Positions 38,397 through 48,162 are shown, numbered from the stretch's first letter. The stretch: DNA of 64,000 nt from Streptococcus penaeicida (GCF_002887775.1 NZ_LOCM01000015.1:62001-126000); one strand, 5' to 3'. A program made the numbers and translations. The notes: a model not told the origin generated them from the sequence alone.

Positions 38397-39566
38397 TTAT
38401 AAATATTGCAAAAAAAGCCCTTCAGCTTTTTTTACTTGAAGGACTTTTTTAAGAATAAATGGGGCAATGACCGTTGAAAGAATAATAACAATCACTAATG
38501 TGGAATAGACTTGGCTAGTGATTAATTTTTCTGCCAAGCCAATTTGGACAATGATTAAAGCCATTTCCCCACGACTAACCATCCCAGCACCAACTGTTAA
38601 TGAATCCATCTTAGAGAAGTTAAAACCTTTGGCAACCAAATAACCTGGTAATAGTTTACTGATAACAGCTAGTATAGTGAAGAAGATGATAATACCTAGA
38701 TTTGCAAATAGGCCATCAAATTTCAGTGGTAGGGCAATGGAAGCAAAGAAGATTGGGATAAAGAACATGTAAGACAGTTCTGAAATCTCATGCATAATTT
38801 CCTCACCTTTATGGGTTTGACCGATAGCAAGGCCTGCAAAGAAGGAACCGATGACGGCACTCATTCCTACAGTTGTTGCTAGTAGCGCCATACTAAAACA
38901 GATTAAAAGGGCTAAAAAACTATCCTTCTCGAATTGGTCAATCTTGAAAGTCAGGCGGTAAATAGCTGGAACGATATATTTCACCAAAGCAATTAAAAAA
39001 AGCAAGAAGAGGAGTTGGCCGATCATTTGGAAAAGGAGATTGGAGTTGGAGCCAGAACCTTTGTTGGTCGCAACGAAGAAACTAAGTAAGAGGACGGCAA
39101 TAATATCGTCAGCAACGGCCGCACCCAGAATAACAGCACCAACCTTGGTTTGCACGCGCTTATACTCTTGCAGGACTTCGACGGTTATGGAAACGCTAGT
39201 CGCGGCGAAGACGATGCCGTAAAACATGGCGGTATTGACATCGTAGCCCATGAGCTTGGTGACCATATAGAATAAGCCAACCGGAATCACAACACCTGTG
39301 ATGGCAACCGCCAAGCTAGGTTTGAGATACTTCTTTAAAAGGGCTAAATCAGCCTCTAAACCAGCTAGGAACATAAGTAGGATAACACCAAGTTCGGCTA
39401 GAAAGTGAATGATATGACCTTGATGAACCAAGTTCAACAAACTAGGACCAATGATGATCCCAACTAGTAGTTGCCCAACGACCGCTGGAATAGCTAACTT
39501 TTTTGAGGCCTCAATGGCCAAAAAACTGGAAATTAAAATAATAGTAATTTGAAATAATTCTTGCAT
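38397..39566 (-). CDS. Cation:proton antiporter (CPA2, NapA/KefB-like)
   Basis: Membrane exchanger of Na+ or K+ for H+, 389 residues with about 12 spans. The conserved ion-binding core is GAAVADDIIAVLLL with the paired Asp residues typical of NapA-like CPA2 exchangers. The start LFQITIILISSFLAIEASKK and the segment LAELGVILLMFLAGLEADL fit the family. There is no TrkA-N domain, so it is not a full KefB. The last 15 or so codons lie inside the terminator stem at 38411-38450, so the natural end may be close to where transcription stops. Confidence 0.9.
   Translation of the reverse strand: MQELFQITIILISSFLAIEASKKLAIPAVVGQLLVGIIIGPSLLNLVHQGHIIHFLAELGVILLMFLAGLEADLALLKKYLKPSLAVAITGVVIPVGLFYMVTKLMGYDVNTAMFYGIVFAATSVSITVEVLQEYKRVQTKVGAVILGAAVADDIIAVLLLSFFVATNKGSGSNSNLLFQMIGQLLFLLFLIALVKYIVPAIYRLTFKIDQFEKDSFLALLICFSMALLATTVGMSAVIGSFFAGLAIGQTHKGEEIMHEISELSYMFFIPIFFASIALPLKFDGLFANLGIIIFFTILAVISKLLPGYLVAKGFNFSKMDSLTVGAGMVSRGEMALIIVQIGLAEKLITSQVYSTLVIVIILSTVIAPFILKKVLQVKKAEGLFLQYL
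38411..38450 (-). terminator. Terminator overlapping the 3' end of the antiporter gene
   Basis: On minus AAAAAAGTCCTTCA pairs with TGAAGGGCTTTTTT (one G-U pair). The gene stop (38397-38399) lies beyond the stem, so the hairpin is within the coding end. Confidence 0.75.
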
Positions 39567-39744
39567 AAACCCCTCATAAATCTAATAATTTGTGTCAATT
39601 ATTACTATTATATCATGAGTATTCGGACAAGAAAAGTTAGGTGCCTATGTTAGAAATAAAGAAAAATATCATTTTAGTTTTGAATTTAGTGACTCTTTAA
39701 AATCAAACATTAGAATTTGTAAAAATGAGAAAGCTCACTAAAGT

Positions 39745-39831
39745 AGAAGAAAAGAGTAACCGGTTGGTTACTCTTTATAATTCCCTCTCACTTTGTTATT
39801 TCAAGGCTCGAGGCTGATTTCCTCCACTGGA
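39745..39831. repeat. 87-bp repeat with terminator hairpin, copy 1
   Basis: Differs from copy 2 (39881-39967) by one base. It begins with the hairpin AAAGAGTAACC / GGTTACTCTTT at 39751-39776 and ends TCCACTGGA. It is part of the 406-base gap between the antiporter and guaA; the gap beyond the repeats (39567-39744) shows only an AT-rich stretch. Confidence 0.9.
39751..39776 (-). terminator. Second terminator downstream of guaA
   Basis: Perfect 11-base stem with a GGTT loop (plus strand), A and T flanks; carried in repeat copy 1. Confidence 0.8.
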
Positions 39832-39880
39832 ACCCTCGCTTTTCTATTTCTAGGCTCACGCAAAAAAGGTCCACTGGACC

Positions 39881-39967
39881 AGAAGAAAAGAGTAACCGAT
39901 TGGTTACTCTTTATAATTCCCTCTCACTTTGTTATTTCAAGGCTCGAGGCTGATTTCCTCCACTGGA
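39881..39967. repeat. 87-bp repeat with terminator hairpin, copy 2
   Basis: Same as copy 1 except CCGATT for CCGGTT in the loop. It ends six bases from the guaA stop codon. Between the copies, GGTCCACTGGACC at 39868-39880 is a perfect palindrome sharing the CCACTGGA core found at the end of both copies. Confidence 0.9.
39887..39912 (-). terminator. First terminator downstream of guaA
   Basis: Stem AAAGAGTAACC / GGTTACTCTTT with a GATT loop; carried in repeat copy 2. Confidence 0.85.
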
Positions 39968-39972
39968 GAAAA

Positions 39973-41535
39973 TCACTCCCACTCAACAGTTGCGGGTGGT
40001 TTGCTTGTGATGTCGTAGACGATGCGGTTGACGTGATCAACTTCGTTTACGATTCGGGTTGAAATTTTCTTAAGAGTGTCCCATGGTAATTGTGCGAAGT
40101 CTGCTGTCATACCATCGATGGAAGTAATAGCGCGGATAGCGATAGTGTAATCGTAAGTACGACCGTCACCCATAACACCAACCGAACGAACTCCTGTGTT
40201 TACAGTGAAATATTGCCATACGTCGCGGTCAAGGCCAGCTTTAGCAATTTCTTCACGAAGAATCGCGTCAGATTCGCGGACAGTTTCAAGTTTTTCTTCC
40301 GTGATAGCACCCATGACACGAATAGCAAGACCTGGACCTGGGAAAGGTTGGCGCCATACAATGTTTTCAGGCATGCCAAGTGCGATACCAAGAGCACGAA
40401 CCTCATCTTTAAACAATGTATTGAGTGGCTCGATCAACTGGAATTGCATATCTTCCGGAAGACCGCCAACGTTGTGGTGAGATTTAATGGTTTGGGCTGT
40501 TTCTGTTCCTGATTCAATAATATCAGTATAGAGCGTTCCTTGTGCTAGGAAGTCAACACCTTTTAACTTGCTTGCTTCATCGTCAAAGACGTAAACAAAC
40601 TCGTTACCGATGATCTTACGTTTTTTCTCTGGATCATCAACACCAGCTAATAAATCTAAGAATCGGTCTTTAGCGTCAACGCGGATAATGTTAAGGCCAA
40701 ACTTACCACCAAGCATACCCATAACTTGATCACCTTCGTCTTTACGAAGAAGACCATGGTCAACAAAGATACAGGTTAATTGGTCACCAATGGCTTTTTG
40801 TAAAAGAACCCCAACAACTGAAGAGTCGACACCACCAGATAATCCCAGAAGTACTTTACGATCACCTACTTGTTTACGGATGTTGTCGATTTGCATATCA
40901 ATGAAATTATCCATTGACCAGTCGCCACGAGCACCACAGATGAACATTGCAAAATTTCTAAGAATGTCGTTTCCATAAATAGAATGTCTTACTTCTGGGT
41001 GGAATTGAATACCATAGATTTGTTTTTCTGTATTTTCAATAGCAGCAAATGGACAGTCAGCAGAATCACCAACTAAATGGAATCCTTCAGGAATTTCGGT
41101 AACAGCATCGCCGTGACTCATGAGAACTAATTGTTCTTCTGGTGTATCAGCGAAGAGTTTAGACTCTGTACGAAGGGTTAGGGTTGATTGACCATACTCA
41201 CGATTACCAGCTTGCCCAGCAGGAAAAACCTTACCACCGAGTTTTTCAGTAATCAATTGCATACCGTAACAGATACCAAGAATTGGAATTCCTAATTCGA
41301 GAATCTCAGGATCGATTCCGAAGGCATCTTCAGCATAAACAGAATTTGGACCCCCAGATAGGACAATACCAACAGGGTTAATCTCGCGAATTTCGGCAGC
41401 AGAGATTTTATGGCTCTTTAATTCAGAAAAAACGCCAAACTCTCGAATACGTCTAGCAATTAACTGATTATATTGGCTACCATAATCAAGAACGATGATT
41501 TTTTGAACATCTTTCAAAATTGAAATTTCAGTCAT
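39973..41535 (-). CDS. guaA: GMP synthase (glutamine-hydrolysing)
   Basis: Converts XMP to GMP using glutamine and ATP. It has 520 residues: a class I glutamine amidotransferase domain with nucleophile Cys in GICYGMQL and FHPEV with the catalytic His/Glu, then the ATP-pyrophosphatase P-loop [11 protein letters not shown] and the C-terminal dimerisation domain ending in [11 protein letters not shown]. The ATG at 41535 follows AAAGGA. A longer frame to 41580 would overlap the expected transcription start behind the -10 at 41584. Divergent from a GntR gene, as in related streptococci. Confidence 0.97.
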   Translation of the reverse strand: MTEISILKDVQKIIVLDYGSQYNQLIARRIREFGVFSELKSHKISAAEIREINPVGIVLSGGPNSVYAEDAFGIDPEILELGIPILGICYGMQLITEKLGGKVFPAGQAGNREYGQSTLTLRTESKLFADTPEEQLVLMSHGDAVTEIPEGFHLVGDSADCPFAAIENTEKQIYGIQFHPEVRHSIYGNDILRNFAMFICGARGDWSMDNFIDMQIDNIRKQVGDRKVLLGLSGGVDSSVVGVLLQKAIGDQLTCIFVDHGLLRKDEGDQVMGMLGGKFGLNIIRVDAKDRFLDLLAGVDDPEKKRKIIGNEFVYVFDDEASKLKGVDFLAQGTLYTDIIESGTETAQTIKSHHNVGGLPEDMQFQLIEPLNTLFKDEVRALGIALGMPENIVWRQPFPGPGLAIRVMGAITEEKLETVRESDAILREEIAKAGLDRDVWQYFTVNTGVRSVGVMGDGRTYDYTIAIRAITSIDGMTADFAQLPWDTLKKISTRIVNEVDHVNRIVYDITSKPPATVEWE

Positions 41536-41583
41536 TGTAATCCTTTCATTTCCATTACTCTTTGGACTAATGGTTTTCATCTC

Positions 41584-41592
41584 ATTGTAGCA
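41584..41592 (-). promoter_or_regulatory. Extended -10 element of guaA
   Basis: TGCTACAAT on minus, with no strong -35. In the remaining divergent gap, 41766-41788 holds TGACA and TGTCA 13 bases apart just before the gntR -10-like TAGAAT, a possible operator. Confidence 0.5.
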
Positions 41593-41837
41593 TATTTTTT
41601 TGAGAATGGCATTAGAAATTCGGTTAATTGTTTGCTGTTAAAGGCCAAATCCTAACATTATTTTAAAAGGGGAAGTTAATTTGAGTAAAAATTGATAAAA
41701 AGTCTGACAATGACAGAAAAATGATGATAAAAATTGAATTTTTCAGAATAAGGACAGACATTTTGTGACATTGTCCACTAAAGTGTCAGTGATTATGATA
41801 GAATAGTTGTAATAGTAAACAAACTAGGGAGACTGAC

Positions 41838-42536
41838 ATGTTACCAGCCTATATTAAAATTCATGATGCCATCAAAAAAGATATCGACGACCAGGTTTGG
41901 GCCATCGGTGATCGTCTTCCGAGCGAAAGAGACTTGGCTGATCACTTTGCGGTTAGTCGCATGACCTTAAGACAGGCTATCACGCTTTTAGTCGAAGAAG
42001 GTATCCTAGAAAGACGCATTGGTTCTGGTACCTATGTATCTAGTCAACGCGTACAAGAAAAAATGCGTGGAACCACATCTTTTACAGAGATTGTTAATTC
42101 TCAAGGCAAAAAGCCATCCTCAAAATTACTTTCTTACCAAAGACAACTAGCCTCAGATACCGAAATCAAAGAGCTCAATTTAGAAGTCACTGACTATGTT
42201 GTTCGTATGGAACGCGTCCGTTATGCCGATAATGTTCCATTAGTTTACGAGGTTGCCTCGATTCCCGAGAAGTTCATCAAAAATGTCAAACGCGAAGATA
42301 TCACTGAGCATTTCTTTAAAACCTTAGTTGCTAATGGTTATGAAATCGGCAAAAGCCGCCAAACCATATATGCTAAAACAGCAAGCGAACGCGTTGCCAC
42401 CTATTTAGGGGTTAGCCGTGGCCACGCCATCCTAGCTTTAACCCAAGTATCTTATTTCAGCAACGGGAATCCATTTGAGTATGTCCGCAGTCAGTATGTA
42501 GGCGATCGCTTTGAATTTTATCTGGAAAACAATTGA
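41838..42536 (+). CDS. GntR/HutC family transcriptional regulator
   Basis: 232-residue repressor. The N-terminal winged helix (MLPAYIKIHDAIKKDIDD, LPSERDLADHFAVSRMTLRQAI, RIGSGTYVS) is followed by a UTRA ligand domain ending in FEYVRSQYVGDRFEFYL. It resembles the GntR regulators of amino-sugar use (NagR/YvoA type) in overall layout, but the effector is not evident. AGGGAG precedes the ATG. It is monocistronic with its own terminator, divergent from guaA. Confidence 0.9.
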   Translation: MLPAYIKIHDAIKKDIDDQVWAIGDRLPSERDLADHFAVSRMTLRQAITLLVEEGILERRIGSGTYVSSQRVQEKMRGTTSFTEIVNSQGKKPSSKLLSYQRQLASDTEIKELNLEVTDYVVRMERVRYADNVPLVYEVASIPEKFIKNVKREDITEHFFKTLVANGYEIGKSRQTIYAKTASERVATYLGVSRGHAILALTQVSYFSNGNPFEYVRSQYVGDRFEFYLENN

Positions 42537-42560
42537 GAGTTTGTTTGCAAACTCTTTTTT
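42537..42560 (+). terminator. Terminator after gntR
   Basis: GAGTTTG / CAAACTC stem followed by T6, starting right after the stop codon. The remaining gap to ylxM shows nothing but the ylxM promoter. Confidence 0.88.
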
Positions 42561-42731
42561 GTATTTTACCACCTTTTAATAGGAAAAATGAATTATTCTT
42601 ATAAATTAATTCTTTAGCTTGAAACAGGCTTTCCTCTTTTTTGCTTCCTGTAAAGTGGCAACTAATGGAGAAGCTGTTATCAGGGCATTTCCTACTATTA
42701 TTTCGGGGCAATATATGGTAAAATGGAGTCT

Positions 42732-43064
42732 ATGGAAATTGAAAAAACAAACCGGATGAATGCCCTTTTTGAATTTTATGCTGCGCTATTAACCGACAAG
42801 CAAATGAACTACATTGAACTTTACTATGCGGACGATTATAGTTTGGCTGAAATTGCTGAAGAATTTGGAGTTAGCCGTCAAGCGGTTTATGATAATATTA
42901 AGCGAACTGAGAAGATTTTGGAAACCTATGAAATGAAGCTTCATATGTATTCGGATTATGTGGTTCGTAGTGAAATTTTTGATGCTATGATGGAAAAGTA
43001 TCCTAATGATACTTTCTTGCAGGAGAAAATTTCCATTTTAACAAGTATTGATAACAGAGATTAA
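42732..43064 (+). CDS. ylxM: YlxM, putative SRP-associated HTH protein
   Basis: 110 residues, UPF0122 family. It is a helix-turn-helix protein ([24 protein letters not shown]) that in streptococci associates with and modulates the Ffh/scRNA particle. The upstream ATG at 42723 is embedded in the apparent -10 TGGTAAAAT (42716-42724), so the ATG at 42732 after GGAG is preferred. ffh follows 12 bases later. Confidence 0.9.
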   Translation: MEIEKTNRMNALFEFYAALLTDKQMNYIELYYADDYSLAEIAEEFGVSRQAVYDNIKRTEKILETYEMKLHMYSDYVVRSEIFDAMMEKYPNDTFLQEKISILTSIDNRD

Positions 43065-43076
43065 GAGGAGAAGTAG

Positions 43077-44632
43077 ATGGCTTTTGAAAGTTTAACTGAA
43101 CGCTTGCAGGGCGTCTTTAAAAATATTCGCGGCAAGAAAAAATTATCGGAAAAAGATGTTCAAGAGGTTACAAAAGAAATTCGTCTGGCCCTTTTAGAGG
43201 CCGACGTAGCCCTACCGGTTGTTAAGACCTTCATTAAACGGGTTCGTGAACGAGCTGTTGGTCATGAAATTATTGACACTTTAGATCCAACCCAACAAAT
43301 TGTCAAAATTGTTAATGAAGAATTAACGGGTATTCTTGGTTCTGAAACAGCTGAAATTGAGAAATCGCCTAAGATTCCAACAATTATTATGATGGTCGGT
43401 TTACAAGGGGCTGGTAAAACCACCTTTGCTGGTAAATTGGCGAATAAATTAATCAAAGAAGAAAATGCGCGTCCTTTGATGATTGCGGCCGATATTTATC
43501 GTCCGGCTGCCATTGATCAGTTGAAGACCCTCGGCCAACAAATCAATGTGCCTGTCTTTGACATGGGGACAGACCATTCAGCAGTTGAAATCGTCCGTCA
43601 AGGTCTAGCTTTAGCGGCTGAAAAACGTAATGATTATGTGCTGATTGATACAGCAGGTCGCTTGCAAATTGACGAAAAACTCATGACCGAGTTGCGTGAT
43701 GTCAAAGCGCTAGCCCAACCAAACGAAATCCTCTTAGTTGTTGATAGTATGATTGGTCAGGAGGCAGCAAATGTCGCTGATGAATTTAACAAACAATTAG
43801 AAATCACAGGGGTAGTTCTTACTAAGATTGATGGGGATACCCGTGGTGGTGCGGCTCTGTCTGTCCGTGAAATTACTGGCAAACCGATTAAGTTCACCGG
43901 TACTGGTGAGAAAATCACTGACATTGAAACCTTCCACCAGACCGCATGGCAAGTCGTATCTTGGGCATGGGTGACCTCTTAACCTTGATTGAAAAAGCTA
44001 GTCAAGAGTATGATGAGCAGAAATCACTTGAGCTTGCGGAGAAGATGCGTGAGAACACTTTTGATTTCAATGACTTCATTGATCAATTGGACCAAGTGCA
44101 AAACATGGGACCTATGGAAGACTTGCTCAAGATGATTCCAGGTATGGCCGGTAACCCAGCGCTTGCTAGTATTAAAATTGACGAAAAACAAATTGCCCGT
44201 AAACGAGCTATTGTTTCTTCAATGACTAAAGCAGAACGTGAAAACCCTGAACTCTTAAACCCAAGTCGTCGTCGTCGGATTGCGGCTGGATCAGGAAATA
44301 CTTTCGTCGAAGTTAATAAATTTATCAAAGATTTTAATCAAGCAAAAAGCATGATGCAAGGCGTTATGTCTGGCGACATGAATAAGGCTATGAAACAAAT
44401 GGGGATTGACCCAAGTCGTATGCCTAAGAATATGCCTAACATGGGCGGTGGAGGCGGAATGCCTGATATGTCAGCCCTTGAAGGTATGATGGGCGGTGCA
44501 GGAATGTCTGATATGGACATGAGCCAAATGTTTGGTGGCGGTCTTAAAGGCAAAGTGGGAGAATTCGCCATGAAACAATCCCTAAAACGCCAAGCTAATA
44601 AAATCAAAAAAGCTAAGAAAAAACGGAAGTAA
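43077..44632 (+). pseudogene. ffh: Signal recognition particle protein Ffh, one apparent frameshift
   Basis: SRP54 GTPase that targets ribosomes making membrane proteins. The restored length is 518 residues. The NG domain carries GLQGAGKTTFAGKLA, DIYRPAAIDQL, DTAGR and TKIDGDTRGGAALS. The Met-rich M domain carries SMMQGVMSGDMNKAMKQMG and a GGGGG-containing linker. The frame breaks near 43937, where TTC-CAC-CAG should be TTC-CAC-CCA (DIETFHPDRMASRILGMGD). One C missing from a CCC run explains it. Everything else is perfectly conserved, so I think this is a sequence error and the gene is functional. Confidence 0.93.
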
Positions 44633-44648
44633 GGGCAAAAGAAAATAG

Positions 44649-44687
44649 AAAAAGCTAGTTGGTTCATACGAACAAACTAGCTTTTTT
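44649..44687. terminator. Bidirectional terminator between ffh and the toxin-antitoxin pair
   Basis: AAAAAGCTAGTT / AACTAGCTTTTT arms with a second inner stem GTTC/GAAC. Confidence 0.9.
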
Positions 44688-44694
44688 GAGGTTT

Positions 44695-44970
44695 TTAACC
44701 AAAATGAATTTTTAATTCTTGATTTAATGCAACAGCAATTTTACTCATGGTTTCAATACTGGTATTATGTCCTTTTTCAATTCTTGCTATTGTTGATTGA
44801 GGAACATGTGACAATTCTGCTAATTGTCTTTGACTTAACCCAGCATTAGATCTAGCCTTAGATACTGCTAAAGCACTTTCTAAGATTGCTTTTTCTGTTT
44901 GAAACGCTTGTTTGAAGTCTTCATTACGAAGTTCTTCATTTAAAAAATGATCAAAAGAAACATTAGTCAT
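44695..44970 (-). CDS. HigA-type antitoxin, XRE family
   Basis: 91 residues from ATG 44970. The helix-turn-helix LSQRQLAELSHVPQSTIARIEKG is typical of HigA antitoxins that neutralise the toxin and autorepress. The start overlaps the toxin gene end by eight bases, giving a toxin-first order characteristic of HigBA. GAGGA inside the toxin end serves as ribosome site. Confidence 0.88.
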   Translation of the reverse strand: MTNVSFDHFLNEELRNEDFKQAFQTEKAILESALAVSKARSNAGLSQRQLAELSHVPQSTIARIEKGHNTSIETMSKIAVALNQELKIHFG

Positions 44971-45322
44971 TGTTTTCCTCCTCAAACTCTCTCTTTATGG
45001 ATTTAGCTTTTGCTATTTCCTTTAATGGAGTTTTTTGTGTCTTTTTCGTGAAACCGTGTGTAATGATGAAGCGATCATCTTTCACATGGAAATATAAAGC
45101 TCTTTGAATATTAGAAGAAACTTTGGATCTAATTTCATAAATCTCATTGTCGATTTTCTTAATCCATTCCATTTCTTTAGCTATTAATAAACCTTTTTCC
45201 TGAATCATATCAATTGTTGCAAATAGTTTAGCTTGATCTTTTTTAGGAAGTTTTTTATAAAAAATAAGAAATTCGTTATTTCCATTTGGACGAGTATAAA
45301 ATTCAAATTTAGGTTTCTTCAT
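44963..45322 (-). CDS. HigB/RelE-like toxin (Gp49 family)
   Basis: 119 residues from ATG 45322. It is a RelE-fold mRNA interferase-type protein with FLIFYKKLPKKDQAKLFATID, a YEIRSKVSSNIQRALYFH core containing conserved Arg residues, and IITHGFTKKTQKTP before the C-terminus. This resembles phage Gp49-like/HigB toxins. The promoter -10 lies at 45335-45330, so an upstream ATG at 45331 cannot be used and the mRNA may be nearly leaderless. Confidence 0.88.
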   Translation of the reverse strand: MKKPKFEFYTRPNGNNEFLIFYKKLPKKDQAKLFATIDMIQEKGLLIAKEMEWIKKIDNEIYEIRSKVSSNIQRALYFHVKDDRFIITHGFTKKTQKTPLKEIAKAKSIKREFEEENND

Positions 45323-45329
45323 ACTTATC

Positions 45330-45358
45330 ATGATAGCATATATTGTTCATTTTTTCAA
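45330..45358 (-). promoter_or_regulatory. Promoter of the toxin-antitoxin operon
   Basis: On minus TTGAAA (45358-45353), 17-base spacer, TATCAT (45335-45330) with extended TGC. The expected transcription start falls one or a few bases before the toxin ATG. Confidence 0.65.
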
Positions 45359-45520
45359 TATACTACATTATAAATATTTCATTCTCAGTACTCAATTTTA
45401 TTGATTCTTTTTTTATTTTTTGAATTTCTTTTATTTTCTATTAAAATGTTTGCTCTTTTTAGTTTTATTTAAGACATTTGCTTTATTCTTATTTATAATC
45501 AATCTAAAGAGGGAAATGAT

Positions 45521-46033
45521 ATGAAAAAAATTTTTGGAATTGGAGTCACGATAGTTGCTGGTTTTGCAGCTTTAGCTGATGGCTTTCTTTTATTCTCCAA
45601 GGGGCAAGTCAGCTCCCAAGCCAACTTGGTAACTAGCAAAGCCATTTCGTCCAAGACTAAAAGTAATCTTGCTTCATCAAAGACGACTGACAGCTCTTCA
45701 GCGCAGCAATCTGCCACCGATAGTGGCAGCTCAAGTACTGCTATGAAAGACGGTACTTATACGGGAGCTTCAACTAGTACTGAATGGGGCGATGTTCGGT
45801 TGCAAATTAAAGTTGCTGGCGGTAAAATTTCCAATATTACTGTCCTGGCTCATCCGGATACAGAAGGACAATCGGTGATGATTAATGAGCAAGCACTACC
45901 TATTTATAAAGAAGAGGCTTTAGCTGCGCAATCGGCTACCATTGATCAAGTTTCTGGGGCTACTGAGACTTATAAAGGTTTTACAGGTTCACTCCAGGAC
46001 GCGATTAACAAAGCTCAGGGTATTAGCTCATGA
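45521..46033 (+). CDS. Extracellular FMN-binding domain protein
   Basis: 170 residues. An N-terminal membrane anchor or uncleaved signal (residues 2-25) and a Ser/Thr/Ala-rich linker (30-75) are followed by an FMN_bind domain ending in DQVSGATETYKGF. SGATET at residues 145-150 is the covalent flavinylation motif, with a Thr to which ApbE attaches FMN through phosphoester linkage. The gene overlaps apbE by four bases, so modifier and substrate are co-expressed. Probable electron carrier on the outer face of the membrane. Confidence 0.9.
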   Translation: MKKIFGIGVTIVAGFAALADGFLLFSKGQVSSQANLVTSKAISSKTKSNLASSKTTDSSSAQQSATDSGSSSTAMKDGTYTGASTSTEWGDVRLQIKVAGGKISNITVLAHPDTEGQSVMINEQALPIYKEEALAAQSATIDQVSGATETYKGFTGSLQDAINKAQGISS

Positions 46034-46803
46034 GTTCTTACCAAAAGAATTATCACACCTTTCAAGCTATGAATTTGCCTTTTACCTTAACCATGGTCTC
46101 TAATGATTTAGAAAAAGCCATCCTACTGATGGAAGACATTAAGCCTGCCATTGAGGCTGAGTTAGAGCGGATTGAGCAGACCTATTCTCCATTTTTAGAG
46201 GATAGTTTGGTTTCTCAGTTTGCGGCCGGAAAGGATGAGATTTTATTAGAGAATCGAGAGTTTTATCAGGTCTATGCTTCCTGTGCGGCTGCAGAAGTCA
46301 AAACTAAGGGTTATTTTACACCTTATTACAATGACTCTTATAATCCGACTGGTTATGCTAAAGGTTGGACTGTTGAGAAAATCTTCAAAGAAGTGATTAA
46401 ACCCTTGCTTGCTCATGACTTTATGATAGCAGTCTCTTTTAATGGCGGTGGTGATATGCAATTTGCTAGTCGTGAAGCTTCTGATTTTGAATGGCAGATA
46501 GCTGTTGAGAATCCGGATGATAGGCAAAAAATAGTAGCTACTTATCATTTAGCAAACGGGGCTATGGCAACCTCTGGCTTTAGTAAGCGGGGGCAGCATA
46601 GTCAACAAGCACTTCATTCTGGCGTTAAGCAAGTAACTATTATCTCTGATTCATTAGCCGTTGCCGATGTTTGGGCGACTGTGGGTCTTGTTGCCAGTGA
46701 ATCCGATTTTACAGAATTTATCACTAAAGAAGGACTTTCGGGTCTCATTTGCCACCAAGAAGGTTTGATTATCTTTAACAAAGGGGAAATCCATTATGCT
46801 TAA
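46030..46803 (+). CDS. apbE: FAD:protein FMN transferase (ApbE family)
   Basis: Transfers FMN from FAD to Thr/Ser of flavoproteins, Mg-dependent. It has 257 residues. YNPTGYAKGWTVEKI and SFNGGGDMQF are the flavin-binding and Gly-rich motifs, and NGAMATSGFSKRG with ADVWATVGLV fits the metal and FAD sites. There is no lipobox, so it probably acts in the cytoplasm or is retained without export. This is notable because its neighbour is membrane-anchored. It overlaps both neighbours (4 and 8 bases). Confidence 0.9.
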   Translation: MSSYQKNYHTFQAMNLPFTLTMVSNDLEKAILLMEDIKPAIEAELERIEQTYSPFLEDSLVSQFAAGKDEILLENREFYQVYASCAAAEVKTKGYFTPYYNDSYNPTGYAKGWTVEKIFKEVIKPLLAHDFMIAVSFNGGGDMQFASREASDFEWQIAVENPDDRQKIVATYHLANGAMATSGFSKRGQHSQQALHSGVKQVTIISDSLAVADVWATVGLVASESDFTEFITKEGLSGLICHQEGLIIFNKGEIHYA

Positions 46804-48079
46804 TAAACTGACTAGTAGAACAGGCTTGTCTTGGCTCGTCATTCTATTTATTTTACCGTTACCTTTTTTGTATACCTTAAAAACAGGATTAACAGGAGTT
46901 CATGCTAATAGTAGTCTTGGCATTTTACTAGGTGTCTTAGCTTATGTTTGGATGCTGACCTCAACCTATATTGCTACTAAGCCCAAATGGATTGACCGTT
47001 GGCTTGGTTTACCAAGTGCTTATATGATTCATGGAATGATTAGTCTCCTTGCCATTTTTTTAGCTTTTTTACATAAAGAATTGGACCCGTCAAATGGTTT
47101 AATCAAAAATACTGGTGATATTGCCTTTGTTATTTTCTTAGGCTTGGCTGCTTACTCCATGATTTTCATGGCCGGTTGGTTAACCAGTCGTTTTCCCATT
47201 TTGGAAACCATCAAAAAACTCTTGGAAGGCATCTTTAAACACGAAATTTCAGTTTGGCTGCACCGTCTCAATGTCTTAGCAACCTTGTTGATTTTTATTC
47301 ACATCCAACTGATTGATTTCATCGTCTCCAATAAACCTTTCATGCTACTCATTTGGTCTTATTCCATCTTTGTCTTCCTAGCCTACCTCTGGTTCCATTT
47401 CAAACCAGCAGCACACGGCATTCAAGCTAGCCTTATAGCTAATCAAGAAATTGCCCCTAATATTAGAGAACTGCAAGTGCAATTACCAAGACGTTCACGT
47501 CTGAAGTTCCAACCGGGGGATTTTGCCTTTATTTCCTTTCCTCAATTTAAAGGAATGGCAGAGCCTCACCCCTTTTCCCTAGTCAATGCACCGGGGCGAG
47601 AGGGAGTCTTGACCTTTGCTATCCGCGGGGACGGCGATTTCACAAGACAGCTTGCTCAAATCCCCAATAATTCACCCATCTGAGTAGATGGCGGCTTTGG
47701 CAAATACCAGTCACTGATTAAAAGCTTTAAGCCTAAAGAAATTGTCATCATTGCTGGTGGTATCGGAGTTGTGCCCTTGCTATCAGTAGTAGAAGGTAAC
47801 CCACATATACCAACGCAATTCTTTTACACCGTAAAAAGTCCAGAGCAGTTTATCTACCAAGACCGCCTCATGCAGTGGCAAGAAAATCCGAATTTCAAAG
47901 CCTATTGCCAAGTAGGACGTTATCACGACCAAGACATTTTAGGGCAGTTACCAGAAAATCGTGACGATTGTATTGTTCTCTTAGGGGGACCAATAGCCAT
48001 GGGACGCCATTGGCAAAAAGTGATGCAAGAAGCTGGCATGGTTCCGGAACGTGTTTATTTTGAAGAGTTTTCTTGGTAA
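46796..48079 (+). pseudogene. Ferric-reductase-like flavohaem membrane protein with in-frame stop
   Basis: About 427 residues in one frame interrupted by TGA at 47681-47683 (NNSPI-stop-VDGGFGKYQ). The first 200 residues form a ferric-reductase-like membrane domain with His residues placed for haem (IHGMIS, LHKELD, LHRLNV, IHIQL). Then come an FAD segment HPFSLVNAPG and, after the stop, the NAD(P) motif GGIGVVPLLSV and a ferredoxin-reductase C-terminus. It probably fed electrons to the FMN-binding protein. Unlike most lesions here this is a substitution-type stop. Confidence 0.82.
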
Positions 48080-48162
48080 TTTAACTTTCCTAGCTTCGGA
48101 TCCTTTTTCTTAACAACAGAATCCTTTCAACTTAAAAATATAACTTCTTTAATGTCATACAA

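Noticed and set aside
39793..40512. Several open frames on the plus strand opposite guaA and its repeats (up to 140 codons)
   Set aside because: They are antisense to a highly conserved gene, have no ribosome sites and no family resemblance.
47681..47683. TGA read as tryptophan or selenocysteine in the ferric-reductase-like gene
   Set aside because: Streptococci use the standard code here and no selenocysteine-type stem follows; a nonsense mutation or base error is simpler.
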